A DNA stretch of 64,000 bases from Marininema halotolerans (GTDB taxonomy: Bacteria > Bacillota > Bacilli > Thermoactinomycetales > DSM-45169). Under the pieces are notes generated by a model that was given only the letters and a program-made list of their open reading frames with translations, made no database searches and was not told the DNA's origin. Location of the stretch: positions 248,001 through 312,000 of the forward strand of contig NZ_FPAA01000004.1 of NCBI RefSeq assembly GCF_900116235.1. The letters are read 5' to 3'. Of this stretch, positions 45,254-53,868 are shown one piece after another (position 1 is the first letter of the stretch; each line of letters begins with the position of its first letter). Both the position numbers and the translations under genes were made by a program.

Positions 45254-45273
45254 TACGATACCCCCCTATCGTA
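45254..45273. promoter_or_regulatory. Symmetric site in the lipoprotein promoter
   Basis: TACGATA-CCCCCC-TATCGTA. On the minus strand TATATT lies directly downstream and could be the -10 element, placing the palindrome in the spacer. A metal-sensing repressor or activator such as CsoR is a possible binder, but the arms do not match the CsoR consensus. Confidence 0.45.
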
Positions 45274-45313
45274 CATGAAGTCGATGATGGTGTCTATAAA
45301 TAACGGAGAACCT

Positions 45314-45354
45314 TAACAAACCGATTCACCTATATCGGCCCAATCGGTTTGTTA
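45314..45354. repeat. 13-bp inverted repeat between lipoprotein and DUF1360 genes
   Basis: TAACAAACCGATT/AATCGGTTTGTTA with a 15-base loop. It lies after the DUF1360 stop, so a terminator is likely, though no T-run is present. Confidence 0.5.
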
Positions 45355-45447
45355 TATTGAATACATTAATATATAAAGTTTGATTGCATGTTTAATAAAC
45401 AATACTCAGCTATCCGCATTTTTTATGTCATGAAGTGGCTGGTTCAC

Positions 45448-45789
45448 TTATTCAGCATAAGTTTGCACGACGGCTGCTGCGCCTGCAATTGCAAGCACGA
45501 GTATAAAGGGAAAAGAATAAGGGAGTTGATAGAACATGATTACCAAAATCAATGTAGACCAAATTCCAACACACCAATGACAACTGAGTAATTTCCCCAT
45601 CCATCCTCGAAAGCCGGTTCCTTTTATATCAACTTTTCGCACCCACCCCCCATTTCCATCGGGTTCCATTGTCACCGTTAAAAAAGGATTTCGTAAAAAG
45701 GAGGTGATTTCATCATAAACAATGAGGTGTGTCAAACGGAATGAGGCCAGTATCAATATAGAAAAGTGCATCCACGATAAATTTTCCAC
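45448..45789 (-). CDS. DUF1360 family membrane protein (YjcA type)
   Basis: A 113-residue protein with two to three hydrophobic segments (8-24 and 80-112) and the DUF1360 blocks LASFRLTHLIVYDEIT, FLRNPF and LLSCHWCVGIWSTL. YjcA is a sporulation protein of Bacillus subtilis; the molecular role is unknown. GTG at 45789 has GAAGGGA upstream. ATG at 45834 is an alternative without a good site. Confidence 0.85.
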   Translation of the reverse strand: MENLSWMHFSILILASFRLTHLIVYDEITSFLRNPFLTVTMEPDGNGGWVRKVDIKGTGFRGWMGKLLSCHWCVGIWSTLILVIMFYQLPYSFPFILVLAIAGAAAVVQTYAE

Positions 45790-45898
45790 TTTTCTCTTCC
45801 CTTCGCAATGGTTCAAGTGACTGGAACGCTCCATGTTGAATCAACGTATCCTATGACTACGTCATGGTTGATGTGAGACGATGGAGGTGACTTTCATC

Positions 45899-46096
45899 AT
45901 GTTTAAAGGTAGGAAACGCGAGATTCTTGGAGGAAACAAAACGGAAAAACTAGGCAAACCATTGACCCAAATCCCCAATAAACAAGTCAAACAAACCATT
46001 ATTCAACCCCAACCTCGACCCAGGCGAAAGCAAGGTGGCTGTGGTTGCGGAGGAACCCCTCCAAAACCAACGAGACCCAATCGCCCAAATAAATAA
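45899..46096 (+). CDS. Small basic Gly/Cys protein, probable coat component
   Basis: A 65-residue basic protein: a KGRKREILGG start, a Gln/Pro-rich middle (IIQPQPRPRRKQ), GGCGCGG, and a Pro/Arg/Lys tail (TPPKPTRPNRPNK). It has no homologue that I recognise. GGAGGTGA lies nine bases before the ATG. Its stop is 16 bases before the CotA-like gene, so the two are one unit. Small basic proteins are common in spore coats; that role is inferred. Confidence 0.7.
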   Translation: MFKGRKREILGGNKTEKLGKPLTQIPNKQVKQTIIQPQPRPRRKQGGCGCGGTPPKPTRPNRPNK

Positions 46097-46112
46097 TATA
46101 GGTGGGAGTCAC

Positions 46113-47651
46113 ATGCGACTTGAAAAGTTTGTGGATCCCCTTCCGATCCCCCCTACCATACAACCCCGCTCTATTCGGAGCGGCATTCCTTTTTATATCG
46201 TACGAATGAAACCGGTATATCAGCACCTTCATCGCGATCTACATAAAACCCTGGTATGGGGATATGAAGGGTTCTACCCAGGCCCTACTTTCGAAGTGTG
46301 GGAAAATCAAACGATCGATGTCTGTTGGCAAAACGAATTGCCTTCTCATCACTTCTTACCTGTTGATACAACGATTCATGGGGCAGAAAAAAACGTTCCC
46401 CAGGTGCGAACGGTTGTTCACTTGCATGGCGGACGCACCCCTCCAGACAGTGATGGTCATCCAGATGCCTGGTTTACACGTGATTTTGCCATGACAGGCC
46501 CACGATTTCAAAGGAAAGTGTATCGTTATCCAAACATTCAACGTCCGACTACCCTTTGGTATCATGACCACGCTTTAGGGATTACTCGTTTAAATAACTA
46601 TGCAGGTTTATCTGGCTTTTATCTCATTCGTGGGGCAGAGGAAGAAAAATTCTTACTTCCTAAAGGTCCCTACGAAATCCCTCTTTTAATCCAAGACCGA
46701 AGCTTTAAACCCGATGGATCGTTATTTTATCCTTGTAAGCCTCCACGCGCCAATGTGAAGGTGCCCTGCCCATCGATTGTTAATGAATTCATAGGGGAAA
46801 CAAATGTAGTGAATGGAAAGGTTTGGCCTCATTGTGACGTTGAACCTCGTAAATATCGTTTCCGTATACTCAATGGTTCCAACGCGCGATTCTATAATCT
46901 AAAATTAAGCGCCGGATTACATTGGATTCAAATTGGAAGTGATGGCGGCTTATTGGAAGCACCCGTCTCAGTTTCATCCCTTCTTCTCGCACCAGCAGAG
47001 CGCGCGGATGTCATTGTCGATTTTTCAGCATGTAAAGGGGAAATCATCACCGTAACGAACGATGCCCCCGCGCCTTTTCCGGCAGGTGAACCAGCTAATC
47101 CGTTTACAGTAGGGATGGTGTTGCAATTTCGCGTTCATCTGCCCTTAAATCATAGCGATTCTCCTCCCCTCCCCACTTTTTTTGGGTCACTTAAGCTACC
47201 CAACCCTAAAGCGGCGACATATCGACGTAGACTAACACTGGATGAATCTAAGGATCGTTTTGGTCGCATGAAGATGTTATTAAATGGACGCACTTGGTCA
47301 GCTCCAGCGACAGAAACCCCAAAGCTTGGTGCCACAGAAATTTGGGAAGTGCTTAATTTAAGTGCGAAATCTCACCCCATTCATCTTCATCTTATTCAGT
47401 TTCGTCTACTGGATCGTCGTCCCTTCGATGTAGAATCCTTTATGAAAACGCGTCGGTTATTTTATAATGGTCCCCCTCGCATGCCAGATCCTAATGAGCG
47501 AGGTTGGAAGGATACGGTTCGTTCTCATCCAAACGAAGTCACACGATTTGTCGCGTGCTTTTCTCCCTTTACAGGAGACTATGTATGGCATTGTCATATA
47601 CTTGAGCATGAAGATCACGAGATGATGCGGCCCCTGGTAGTTGTCCCGTAA
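46113..47651 (+). CDS. cotA: CotA-like multicopper oxidase (laccase)
   Basis: A 512-residue oxidase of three cupredoxin domains, aligned with Bacillus subtilis spore coat laccase CotA (513) from the first residues (MRLEKFVDPLPIPPTI). Copper ligands are in VHLHGG (T2/T3), WYHDHA, HPIHLHL and the T1/T3 motif HCHILEHEDHEMM with the axial Met. CotA oxidises phenols and bilirubin with O2 and makes brown spore pigment. No signal peptide, as for CotA. AGGTGGGAG precedes the ATG; the frame open further upstream lies within the small basic gene. Confidence 0.95.
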   Translation: MRLEKFVDPLPIPPTIQPRSIRSGIPFYIVRMKPVYQHLHRDLHKTLVWGYEGFYPGPTFEVWENQTIDVCWQNELPSHHFLPVDTTIHGAEKNVPQVRTVVHLHGGRTPPDSDGHPDAWFTRDFAMTGPRFQRKVYRYPNIQRPTTLWYHDHALGITRLNNYAGLSGFYLIRGAEEEKFLLPKGPYEIPLLIQDRSFKPDGSLFYPCKPPRANVKVPCPSIVNEFIGETNVVNGKVWPHCDVEPRKYRFRILNGSNARFYNLKLSAGLHWIQIGSDGGLLEAPVSVSSLLLAPAERADVIVDFSACKGEIITVTNDAPAPFPAGEPANPFTVGMVLQFRVHLPLNHSDSPPLPTFFGSLKLPNPKAATYRRRLTLDESKDRFGRMKMLLNGRTWSAPATETPKLGATEIWEVLNLSAKSHPIHLHLIQFRLLDRRPFDVESFMKTRRLFYNGPPRMPDPNERGWKDTVRSHPNEVTRFVACFSPFTGDYVWHCHILEHEDHEMMRPLVVVP

Positions 47652-47669
47652 GATCGCCTTGATCCAAAT

Positions 47670-47705
47670 AAAAAGACCAAACCTTAATGGTTATGGCCTT
47701 TTTAT
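47670..47705. terminator. Terminator after the first laccase gene
   Basis: AAAAAGACC-a-AACC-ttaat-GGTT-at-GGCCTTTTT stem, between the convergent laccase and GMC genes. Confidence 0.65.
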
Positions 47706-47749
47706 GCATTTCAACACTAGGAGAACCCCTAAATAGGGGTCCTATCGTT

Positions 47750-49438
47750 TTACTTTCCTTTACTTTCAGCGGTGTGGTGAGAATATCGTTTAATGATCCT
47801 TGTTGCATTTAACCCAATCATCATGGATGGGAGACACGTATTTCCATCCGGTATTTCAGGGGAAATAGAAAGATCAGCTACTCGGAGTCGATTCACATGA
47901 AATACGTTGAGAAAGCCATCGGTTACACCATCATGGATTGTTCGACTCATCCGACATTGACCAGCGTAATGATATATATTATTTAACGATGCCTTCGCAT
48001 ATTGAAAGAGGGTATTTCTCTTTTCTGTAATGTCAGGAATCGTAAAGATATCTTCTGGTGGATAAACGATATTGTAAACCCCGTTCGGATCCAAGCGCTT
48101 GGCTTGCTGTATGATTTTATAAACTTCGAGATATGAATCAATCACAAATTCCATTTCATTTCGGTTGGTTAATGCATTGAACTGAACGATCGGGTACGCT
48201 TCGGGGTCACTATGCGCAACGAGCGTGAACCCCGATTTAGGGGGAGCATTGTTGAAGAGCCCTAGGCTCATAATGTTGGTGGGTGAATTTCTATTAAACT
48301 CCCAATTATTAGCCAATACATCCTGATTCGGAAGTAATGCCGGATTTGCCGAACCTTGTAATTGAAGCTTTCTGGTACGTGCACCCATGTTTAAAAAAGC
48401 GCCAAATACAAGTGGTTGATCGGGTTCTGCATCGATCACCTCTAAAAGTTGATCCGTCTTCACTTCAATGCCCATGCTAATCCAATAATGGGATTGCATA
48501 TTATAACCAACATTGGGATTATGGACAATCGGCTTTATCCCTGCTTCAAGCAATGGCTTTTTATCTCCAATTCCAGACCGTTGCAGAATAATCGAGGACC
48601 AAATCCCAGCGCATACGATGACTTCTTTGTTGCAATAAGCTGTTTTTGATACCCCATCTTGAACAAATTGAACACCATAGGCTGTTAACTTCCCCCCGGC
48701 ATTCCGCATCAGAACCTTGTTGGCGGTTGCCTTGCATAAAATCAATAGTTTACGATTGATTCCGACTTCGTTGGGTTTAAACTGATTGCCTTGTGTAACA
48801 ATCTTACGGTTAAGATAACCTGTCGCCGATGACGAACGGACAAAGGTTTTACCCACAGGCTTTTGAGTAAATTGGGACTTTATAAAAACACACTCTCCAA
48901 TACCCGTGTTATAGTCTTCGACAATAGGGGCTCCTGTGATTTGTGAGGTTGCCGTCACAAAGGTTTTGGCCAGTCGGCTAGGATTTCGTTGCTGTCGAAC
49001 AAATACGGGCCCCTTTCTTCCTCGTTCCGAAGGCGACTGCGTTTCTCCAATGTAGGTTTCATTCTTTTTAAACAACGATTTTACTTGAGGATAAGACCAT
49101 TGAGGGCCCACTAACTTTCCCCACTCATTATAAAGGGCTCGACTCCCTCTTACCGCATACATCGCATTATGTTCTGAGCTTCCTCCAATTACACGGCCAC
49201 TATAATATGCGAGTTGTCGACTCACTACTGGTTCTATTTTTGAAACAATGTCGTAGGAAAATTTATTATTGCTCCAAATGGCTACCGCTTTCTCAATTGA
49301 AGGGGACTTTGTTTCTCTCGTCAGATTTGTACCTGCTTCAAGCACTAGCACCGAAGTCCTTCGATCATCTGTTAACTCTTTTGCGAGAATACTCCCAGCC
49401 GTACCTGCGCCGATAATGATGTAATCAAATGTTCGCAT
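47750..49438 (-). CDS. GMC-family FAD oxidoreductase
   Basis: A 562-residue flavoenzyme. The FAD loop is YIIIGAGTAGSILAKEL (6-22) and LVLEAG follows; GRVIGGSSEHNAMYAVRGS is the GMC signature 1 and KEVIVCAGIWSSIILQRSGI signature 2. The C-terminal active site has IYHYAGQCRMS (catalytic His) and NTCLPSMMIGLNATR. GMC enzymes oxidise alcohols or aldehydes and, if oxidases, release H2O2. No signal peptide. Convergent to a laccase and upstream of a catalase gene read in the same direction after a terminator. Substrate unknown. Confidence 0.93.
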   Translation of the reverse strand: MRTFDYIIIGAGTAGSILAKELTDDRRTSVLVLEAGTNLTRETKSPSIEKAVAIWSNNKFSYDIVSKIEPVVSRQLAYYSGRVIGGSSEHNAMYAVRGSRALYNEWGKLVGPQWSYPQVKSLFKKNETYIGETQSPSERGRKGPVFVRQQRNPSRLAKTFVTATSQITGAPIVEDYNTGIGECVFIKSQFTQKPVGKTFVRSSSATGYLNRKIVTQGNQFKPNEVGINRKLLILCKATANKVLMRNAGGKLTAYGVQFVQDGVSKTAYCNKEVIVCAGIWSSIILQRSGIGDKKPLLEAGIKPIVHNPNVGYNMQSHYWISMGIEVKTDQLLEVIDAEPDQPLVFGAFLNMGARTRKLQLQGSANPALLPNQDVLANNWEFNRNSPTNIMSLGLFNNAPPKSGFTLVAHSDPEAYPIVQFNALTNRNEMEFVIDSYLEVYKIIQQAKRLDPNGVYNIVYPPEDIFTIPDITEKRNTLFQYAKASLNNIYHYAGQCRMSRTIHDGVTDGFLNVFHVNRLRVADLSISPEIPDGNTCLPSMMIGLNATRIIKRYSHHTAESKGK

Positions 49439-49572
49439 AATAAAAAACCCCCTTCAACGACCTAATCGATAGGGAAATGGATCTTTATTTATCTATGAAA
49501 GGAATCATGTTTATATGCTTATGATATCTATTGGCATTCTACGTAATATGCACGCAAATAGGCTCGGAAATA

Positions 49573-49594
49573 AATATTTTCATCTGAAAATATT
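49573..49594. promoter_or_regulatory. Palindrome in the interval between GMC and catalase genes
   Basis: AATATTTTCA-tc-TGAAAATATT is a 10-bp perfect inverted repeat with a 2-base centre, 135 bases before the GMC start. Its close spacing is typical of an operator rather than a terminator. Confidence 0.45.
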
Positions 49595-49604
49595 GTAAAA
49601 AAGT

Positions 49605-49650
49605 ATGAAAACAAAGAACCACACAATATTGTGTGGTTCTTTGTTTTCAT
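49605..49650 (-). terminator. 46-base perfect palindrome after the catalase gene
   Basis: ATGAAAACAAAGAACCACAC continues to a centre at AATATT and back with no mismatch. It ends seven bases before the catalase stop and is its likely terminator. Confidence 0.75.
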
Positions 49651-49656
49651 TAAGGA

Positions 49657-51315
49657 TCAATAAAATTTAGAAGGGTGTCCCTTCTCCATTGCCCATTGCA
49701 CAGCTTCTTCCGTCTGGGATGCCCCCATGGGAGCGCCGCCCCCTTCAGGAAGTGCTCCCTGATTCCATTGATTGAGTCCCTCAGAAACACGTCGCCCATA
49801 CTCCTCATCGCATTGATAAAACATCTCAATCATCTTCTTTTGGACCTGGGGATCACAAGGAACGAGACCGATGATCAGGTTATTGATTAAATCTTCTCGT
49901 TCCCATTCCTCCATCTCTCTATAAGTGCGCCCGGCTTGCCCAAAATCATTTGTACGGTCAATTTTTTCTCGTTTTACATGTCCCTCAACGAAGGGTTCAT
50001 GAGGAGGACCTCCTTGTACGGCCTCCTTCAAACCACCCATTAGAGAAGGCTCATAATTGATATGAGGGTTCCCGCTCGGGGCCATATCAACGAAATAAGC
50101 CATTTGACCATCCCGTAGATTCGTTGCCACATGCTTTTTAGGTGCGTTGATTGGTAGTTGTTGATAGTTGCTTCCTACGCGATACCGTTGTGTATCGGAG
50201 TAAGAGAAGCTTCTTCCTTGCAGCATCTTATCATCGGAGAAATCAAGACCATCCACGAGTACCCCTGTACCAAAAGCGGCTTGTTCCACTTCCGCAAAAT
50301 AGTTGATGGGGTTTCGATCAAGGACCATGCGACCAACAGGCAAGAAAGGAAATTGTTCTTTTGGCCACAGCTTCGTATCATCCAAAGGGTCAAAATCGAG
50401 TTCTGGATGATCGCCATCCTCCATGATTTGCACAAAGAGCTCCCATTCCGGGTAAGCGCCCCGTTCAATGGCTTCATATAAGTCTTGTGTGGCATGATTA
50501 AAGTTTTTCCCTTGGATCTGTTCGGACTCGGGTTGGGTAAGATTTAAAATCCCTTGCTTGGGTTCCCAATGATACTTGACTAATACGCCCTTTCCTTCGG
50601 CGTTTACCCACTTATACGTATTGACACCTGAACCTTGCATTTGCCGATAGTTGGCTGGAATCCCCCAAGGAGAAAACAAAAAGGTAATCATGTGCATGGC
50701 TTCTGGGGTCTGACTGATAAAATCAAAGATGCGAGCCGTATCCTGACGGTTCGTTACGGGATCCGGCTTAAACGCGTGAACGAGATCCGGAAATTTGACG
50801 GCATCCCGAATGAAAAAGATTTTAAGGTTGTTCCCCACTAAGTCCCAATTGCCTTCTTCTGTATAAAATTTGATAGCAAAACCCCGTGGATCCCGGAGGG
50901 TTTCAGGGGAATGAGTACCGTGGATGACCGTTGAGAAACGAACAAAAACAGGTGTCTTTGTCCCAGCTTTTTGAAACAACTTTGCCCGTGTATACTTCGA
51001 GACCGGCTCATCTCCAACGGTTCCATAGGTTTCAAACCAACCATGGGCACCGGCTCCTCGTCCATGTACAACCCTTTCCGGAACGCGCTCTCGATCAAAA
51101 TGAGTAATCTTCTCTAAGAAATTGTAATTTTCAAGAGTTGATGGCCCGCGATTGCCAACCGTTCGGATGTTCTGATTATCGCTAACGGGATGCCCTTGTC
51201 GGTTCGTTAACGTATCTTCCTTCTCTCTATCGGAAAATCGTTGATCGCGACTACTCCCTGCGCCTGTCACGGAAATTCCCGGTTCGGAAGAGGCTTCTTC
51301 ATTGTAGTCTTTCAA
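49657..51315 (-). CDS. Haem catalase (KatX-like)
   Basis: A 552-residue monofunctional catalase. The distal His is in [14 protein letters not shown], the Asn in [15 protein letters not shown], and the proximal haem Tyr in [30 protein letters not shown] and [20 protein letters not shown] are conserved. The length and the extra N-terminal segment (about 60 residues before the catalase core) fit KatX, the forespore catalase of Bacillus subtilis, rather than KatA (483). TTG at 51315 follows AGGGGGA. Confidence 0.95.
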   Translation of the reverse strand: MKDYNEEASSEPGISVTGAGSSRDQRFSDREKEDTLTNRQGHPVSDNQNIRTVGNRGPSTLENYNFLEKITHFDRERVPERVVHGRGAGAHGWFETYGTVGDEPVSKYTRAKLFQKAGTKTPVFVRFSTVIHGTHSPETLRDPRGFAIKFYTEEGNWDLVGNNLKIFFIRDAVKFPDLVHAFKPDPVTNRQDTARIFDFISQTPEAMHMITFLFSPWGIPANYRQMQGSGVNTYKWVNAEGKGVLVKYHWEPKQGILNLTQPESEQIQGKNFNHATQDLYEAIERGAYPEWELFVQIMEDGDHPELDFDPLDDTKLWPKEQFPFLPVGRMVLDRNPINYFAEVEQAAFGTGVLVDGLDFSDDKMLQGRSFSYSDTQRYRVGSNYQQLPINAPKKHVATNLRDGQMAYFVDMAPSGNPHINYEPSLMGGLKEAVQGGPPHEPFVEGHVKREKIDRTNDFGQAGRTYREMEEWEREDLINNLIIGLVPCDPQVQKKMIEMFYQCDEEYGRRVSEGLNQWNQGALPEGGGAPMGASQTEEAVQWAMEKGHPSKFY

Positions 51316-51439
51316 CGCAAATCCCCCTTGTTAGATGATCGTTTGCAAAACCTCGTAAAGTAGTATGATGTTAGGCAAGCACCTTTATGCCCATAAAGAA
51401 ACACGATCCCGAATTAGTATGGGATCGTGTTTCTTTAAT

Positions 51440-51606
51440 CTTTAAAAGGTCATTCGACGCTTCTATCCGAACAGCAATATTTCCATATGGCTCTCCTTTC
51501 GCCATTCGCTGAAAAGGAAGAAACATCATCGAGTGGATAGACGGAATCAACAATGGGTCGCAGCTGATGCTGTGTCATATATTGGAGCAATTCGGAAAAC
51601 CCTTGC
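51440..51606 (-). pseudogene. Remnant of a zinc-type alcohol dehydrogenase
   Basis: On the minus strand one frame reads FSELLQYMTQHQLRPIVDSV then YPLDDVSSF, and after a +1 shift the next frame reads FQRMAKGEPYGNIAVRIE. Together they give the ordinary C-terminus of NAD(P)-dependent alcohol dehydrogenase or quinone oxidoreductase proteins. One extra T (in TTCCTTTTCAG) breaks the frame, and the N-terminal 250 residues are missing. Confidence 0.75.
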
Positions 51607-52142
51607 TAAACGACGTTGTCATTCCAGCAGACAAAAGGTCCCAATTGATCAAACCATAGATGAACAAAACGTCCCTGTGTAGGAACGTTTTGTTCTTGAT
51701 CCATTTTCCTGGTTCCTATTGATGATGAATTATCCCAGTGACAATGATAATCCATCTTAAAATAAATCCTGTCCCTATAGCCAGCATTACAAATCTGACT
51801 AACCAAGGCACATAAGTACGGTACTTCAAGGATAGTAACCCTACTAATATGAACAAAATGCCATAGATTAAAGTAGCCAGAGATTCTATCTCTATCCTCC
51901 CTCACCAACCTTAAAATCAGTGTCACTTCCACTCATAGCATTGCAGGGCAAAAGCGATGGGCATTGAAGCTTCGTCAATACATGAATGAAGGACATATCG
52001 TAATTATCGATTTAAGGGTCTACACAAGGCTAGAGTGCTCTACCGAAAAGAACGCCTAACCCATCAAAGGCAATTATAATACTTGATTGATCATGATATT
52101 ATATAATAAAATTCACTTAATTATAAGAGGAGGGATTGTCCT
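51607..52142. other. Interval of probable gene debris
   Basis: It holds the possible small membrane frame (51716-51889) and, on the plus strand near 51948-52063, a 37-codon frame (GQKRWALKLRQYMNEGHIVI) without a start, perhaps part of a lost gene. The rest up to 52142 is A/T-rich promoter sequence of the next gene. Confidence 0.45.
51716..51889 (-). CDS. Possible small membrane protein with non-standard start
   Basis: A 57-residue frame that is almost wholly hydrophobic: LATLIYGILFILVGLLSL, then a basic turn KYRTYVPW and LVRFVMLAIGTGFILRWIII. GAGGGAGG lies six bases before an ATA codon where the start would be, so ATG may have mutated to ATA, or ATA may start poorly. Two tidy membrane helices in a short frame are unlikely by chance. 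The gene may be recently inactivated. Confidence 0.35.
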   Translation of the reverse strand: MESLATLIYGILFILVGLLSLKYRTYVPWLVRFVMLAIGTGFILRWIIIVTGIIHHQ

Positions 52143-52505
52143 ATGACTTCAACAAGCCATGTTCTCAAGCAAAAACAAATAGCAGAGTCATTTTCTAACG
52201 GTAATTTTGAACCTACTTTTCCATTTCTAGCAAAAACAATTGAATGGACTATCGTTGGTGACAAAACCTTAATAGGTAGGGAAGCTGTAATCGAACGATG
52301 CAAGCAAACTTCGAATTTCTTCAAAACGATAACCACTAATTTCACTACATTAAATGTAATTTCCGAAAATAATTGCGTTGCAGTAAATGGAACAGCTGAA
52401 TTTATTCGCAATGGTGAACAGTTATCTTTTGTTTCAGCCTGTGATGTCTATATCTTTAATAATAAAAATGAACTACAAAGAATTGATTCTTATTGTATCA
52501 AATAG
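52143..52505 (+). CDS. NTF2-like (SnoaL) protein
   Basis: A 120-residue protein with the NTF2-like layout: helix FSNGNFEPTFPFLAKTIEWTI, then GREAVIERCKQTSNFFKTI, NGTAEFIRNGEQLSFVSACDVYIF and LQRIDSYC. These form a cone-shaped pocket used by ketosteroid-isomerase-like enzymes and by many stress-linked proteins. Function unknown. AGAGGAGGGA precedes the ATG. Confidence 0.85.
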   Translation: MTSTSHVLKQKQIAESFSNGNFEPTFPFLAKTIEWTIVGDKTLIGREAVIERCKQTSNFFKTITTNFTTLNVISENNCVAVNGTAEFIRNGEQLSFVSACDVYIFNNKNELQRIDSYCIK

Positions 52506-52647
52506 GGCGTTTTGCTTTCTTCTGTCACAGTTGATTCCTAGCACAAAAAGAAGAGGGTCCCTTGCAGACTGAGCAAGTTGGATCTTCTTCATTCCTGAAT
52601 TTGCTTCGCACAAATCTCACTTGGTCGCTCCCTTTCAAATCGTTTTA

Positions 52648-52776
52648 CTATACATATGATACCAAGTGATCCATGCAAAAAGCCGCCCACCCCTGTCGTA
52701 CCAAGAAATGCTCCATCTCACTACGTTCATCTAAAGCAGTATAGCGTTGTTTGATGGGGTCCTCGATTGCTTTCAT
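52648..52776 (-). CDS. Possible 42-residue protein
   Basis: MKAIEDPIKQRYTALDERSE, then a helical part (MEHFLVRQGWAAFCMDHLV). AAGGAGAG lies eight bases before the ATG. The sequence is amphipathic and has the codon choice of neighbouring genes. Unknown function; it could be a truncated remnant. Confidence 0.45.
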   Translation of the reverse strand: MKAIEDPIKQRYTALDERSEMEHFLVRQGWAAFCMDHLVSYV

Positions 52777-52848
52777 ATGAAAACTCTCCTTCACCTTGTC
52801 AATGATTTAAATTTCCACAGAGAAGACGATTAAAAACTTCTTGCATTT

Positions 52849-52894
52849 AAAATCCCAGACATGGCTATAAGTTGTACGCCATGTCTGGGATTTT
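52849..52894 (-). terminator. 17-bp terminator after the RDD gene
   Basis: AAAATCCCAGACATGGC and its complement with a 12-base loop. Confidence 0.75.
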
Positions 52895-52902
52895 GTTGAG
52901 GA

Positions 52903-53667
52903 TCAAGATGGTTGAGTTGTTTCGCCAAATTCAGCACTTAAATACAGATAGGCGGTCTCTAAAAGCGCTTCTTCTTTTCCTTTTCCGAAGGGTTGGTTGG
53001 GGAAAAGGCGCTCGACCATTTTTTCTGCTAACCGTTGACGATGCTCCTTTGACAGTTCCTCTCGCCTTGCAAGAAAGCGGGTAATCCATGTCCATTGGGC
53101 AACCGTTACCGAGGCGAAGGATGAGCTTGGTTGAAACTCTTCCAATTTTGGATGGTGAAACGTAATCGGTCCATGGTCGGGTTTTTCATGATGAATGACT
53201 AACGTTCCTGCTACTAGATCTCCTAAGCGCTTCTCTTGTCTTTGGATGATGACGGTGATCAGACCAATGAGATAAAAGAAAGGCATGCTATCTACAATTC
53301 GTAATAGATTGCGCAGGAAGATGGCCGAGAACTTAGGAACCATTCCCTGATCCGTTACCACACGTAGCCCCATTACCCTTTTCCCGATTGTACGGCCAGA
53401 TAAAAACGCTTCAGTTAATGTAAAGTACACTATGGGGGTAAAGATGAAGATGACAATACTTACCCCTGTTACAATGGAGGTCCATAAGGGGGATCCCATT
53501 GATTCGACCAGCATTGAAAACAAGATCATGATGATGGCATAAACGAAGAGACCCAATCCAATGATCATCCCATCAATTAACATTGCGATACCGCGAGATC
53601 CAATACCTGCTGTATGTAGTTCCAAAGAAACATATTCAGGAGTCGTAACGGTTACACGATTTTTCAT
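52903..53667 (-). CDS. RDD family membrane protein
   Basis: A 254-residue protein. The RDD domain (about 18-165) has GSRGIAMLIDGMIIGL with the Arg and Asp, ISGRTIGKR-like SGRTIGKRVMGLRVV, and the C-terminal Asp-containing EKRLGDLVAGTLV. Three to four membrane helices are present; the C-terminal 85 residues are cytoplasmic and helical (ITRFLARREELSKEHRQRLA). It is divergent from the SpoIIM-family gene. In many genomes RDD, SpoIIM-like, DUF58, MoxR and DUF4129 genes lie together. Confidence 0.9.
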   Translation of the reverse strand: MKNRVTVTTPEYVSLELHTAGIGSRGIAMLIDGMIIGLGLFVYAIIMILFSMLVESMGSPLWTSIVTGVSIVIFIFTPIVYFTLTEAFLSGRTIGKRVMGLRVVTDQGMVPKFSAIFLRNLLRIVDSMPFFYLIGLITVIIQRQEKRLGDLVAGTLVIHHEKPDHGPITFHHPKLEEFQPSSSFASVTVAQWTWITRFLARREELSKEHRQRLAEKMVERLFPNQPFGKGKEEALLETAYLYLSAEFGETTQPS

Positions 53668-53868
53668 TCAAAGCTGCTACTAACAAGTTCAATAGAGTAG
53701 CAACCTTCTCACCTCTCTTTTACAGGTTTTGTCCACATCTTCGTAAACGTTAGTTATCGTATAGCTTCATAGTAGTACATTTTAATAGGTTTAGACAAGG
53801 CAATCGGCTACTCGCTCCTTTTCAGCGATCATCATGGTACAATGTGAGAGGAGGTGAAGTTCTCTAGT

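Larger units (their letters stand above)
52506..52902. other. Interval with one small frame and a terminator
   Basis: Apart from the 42-codon frame and the hairpin listed separately, no supported gene. Confidence 0.5.

Noticed and set aside
51606-51932. 109-codon minus-strand frame
   Set aside because: It has no domain character, and a neighbouring frame of the same strand encodes clean membrane helices.
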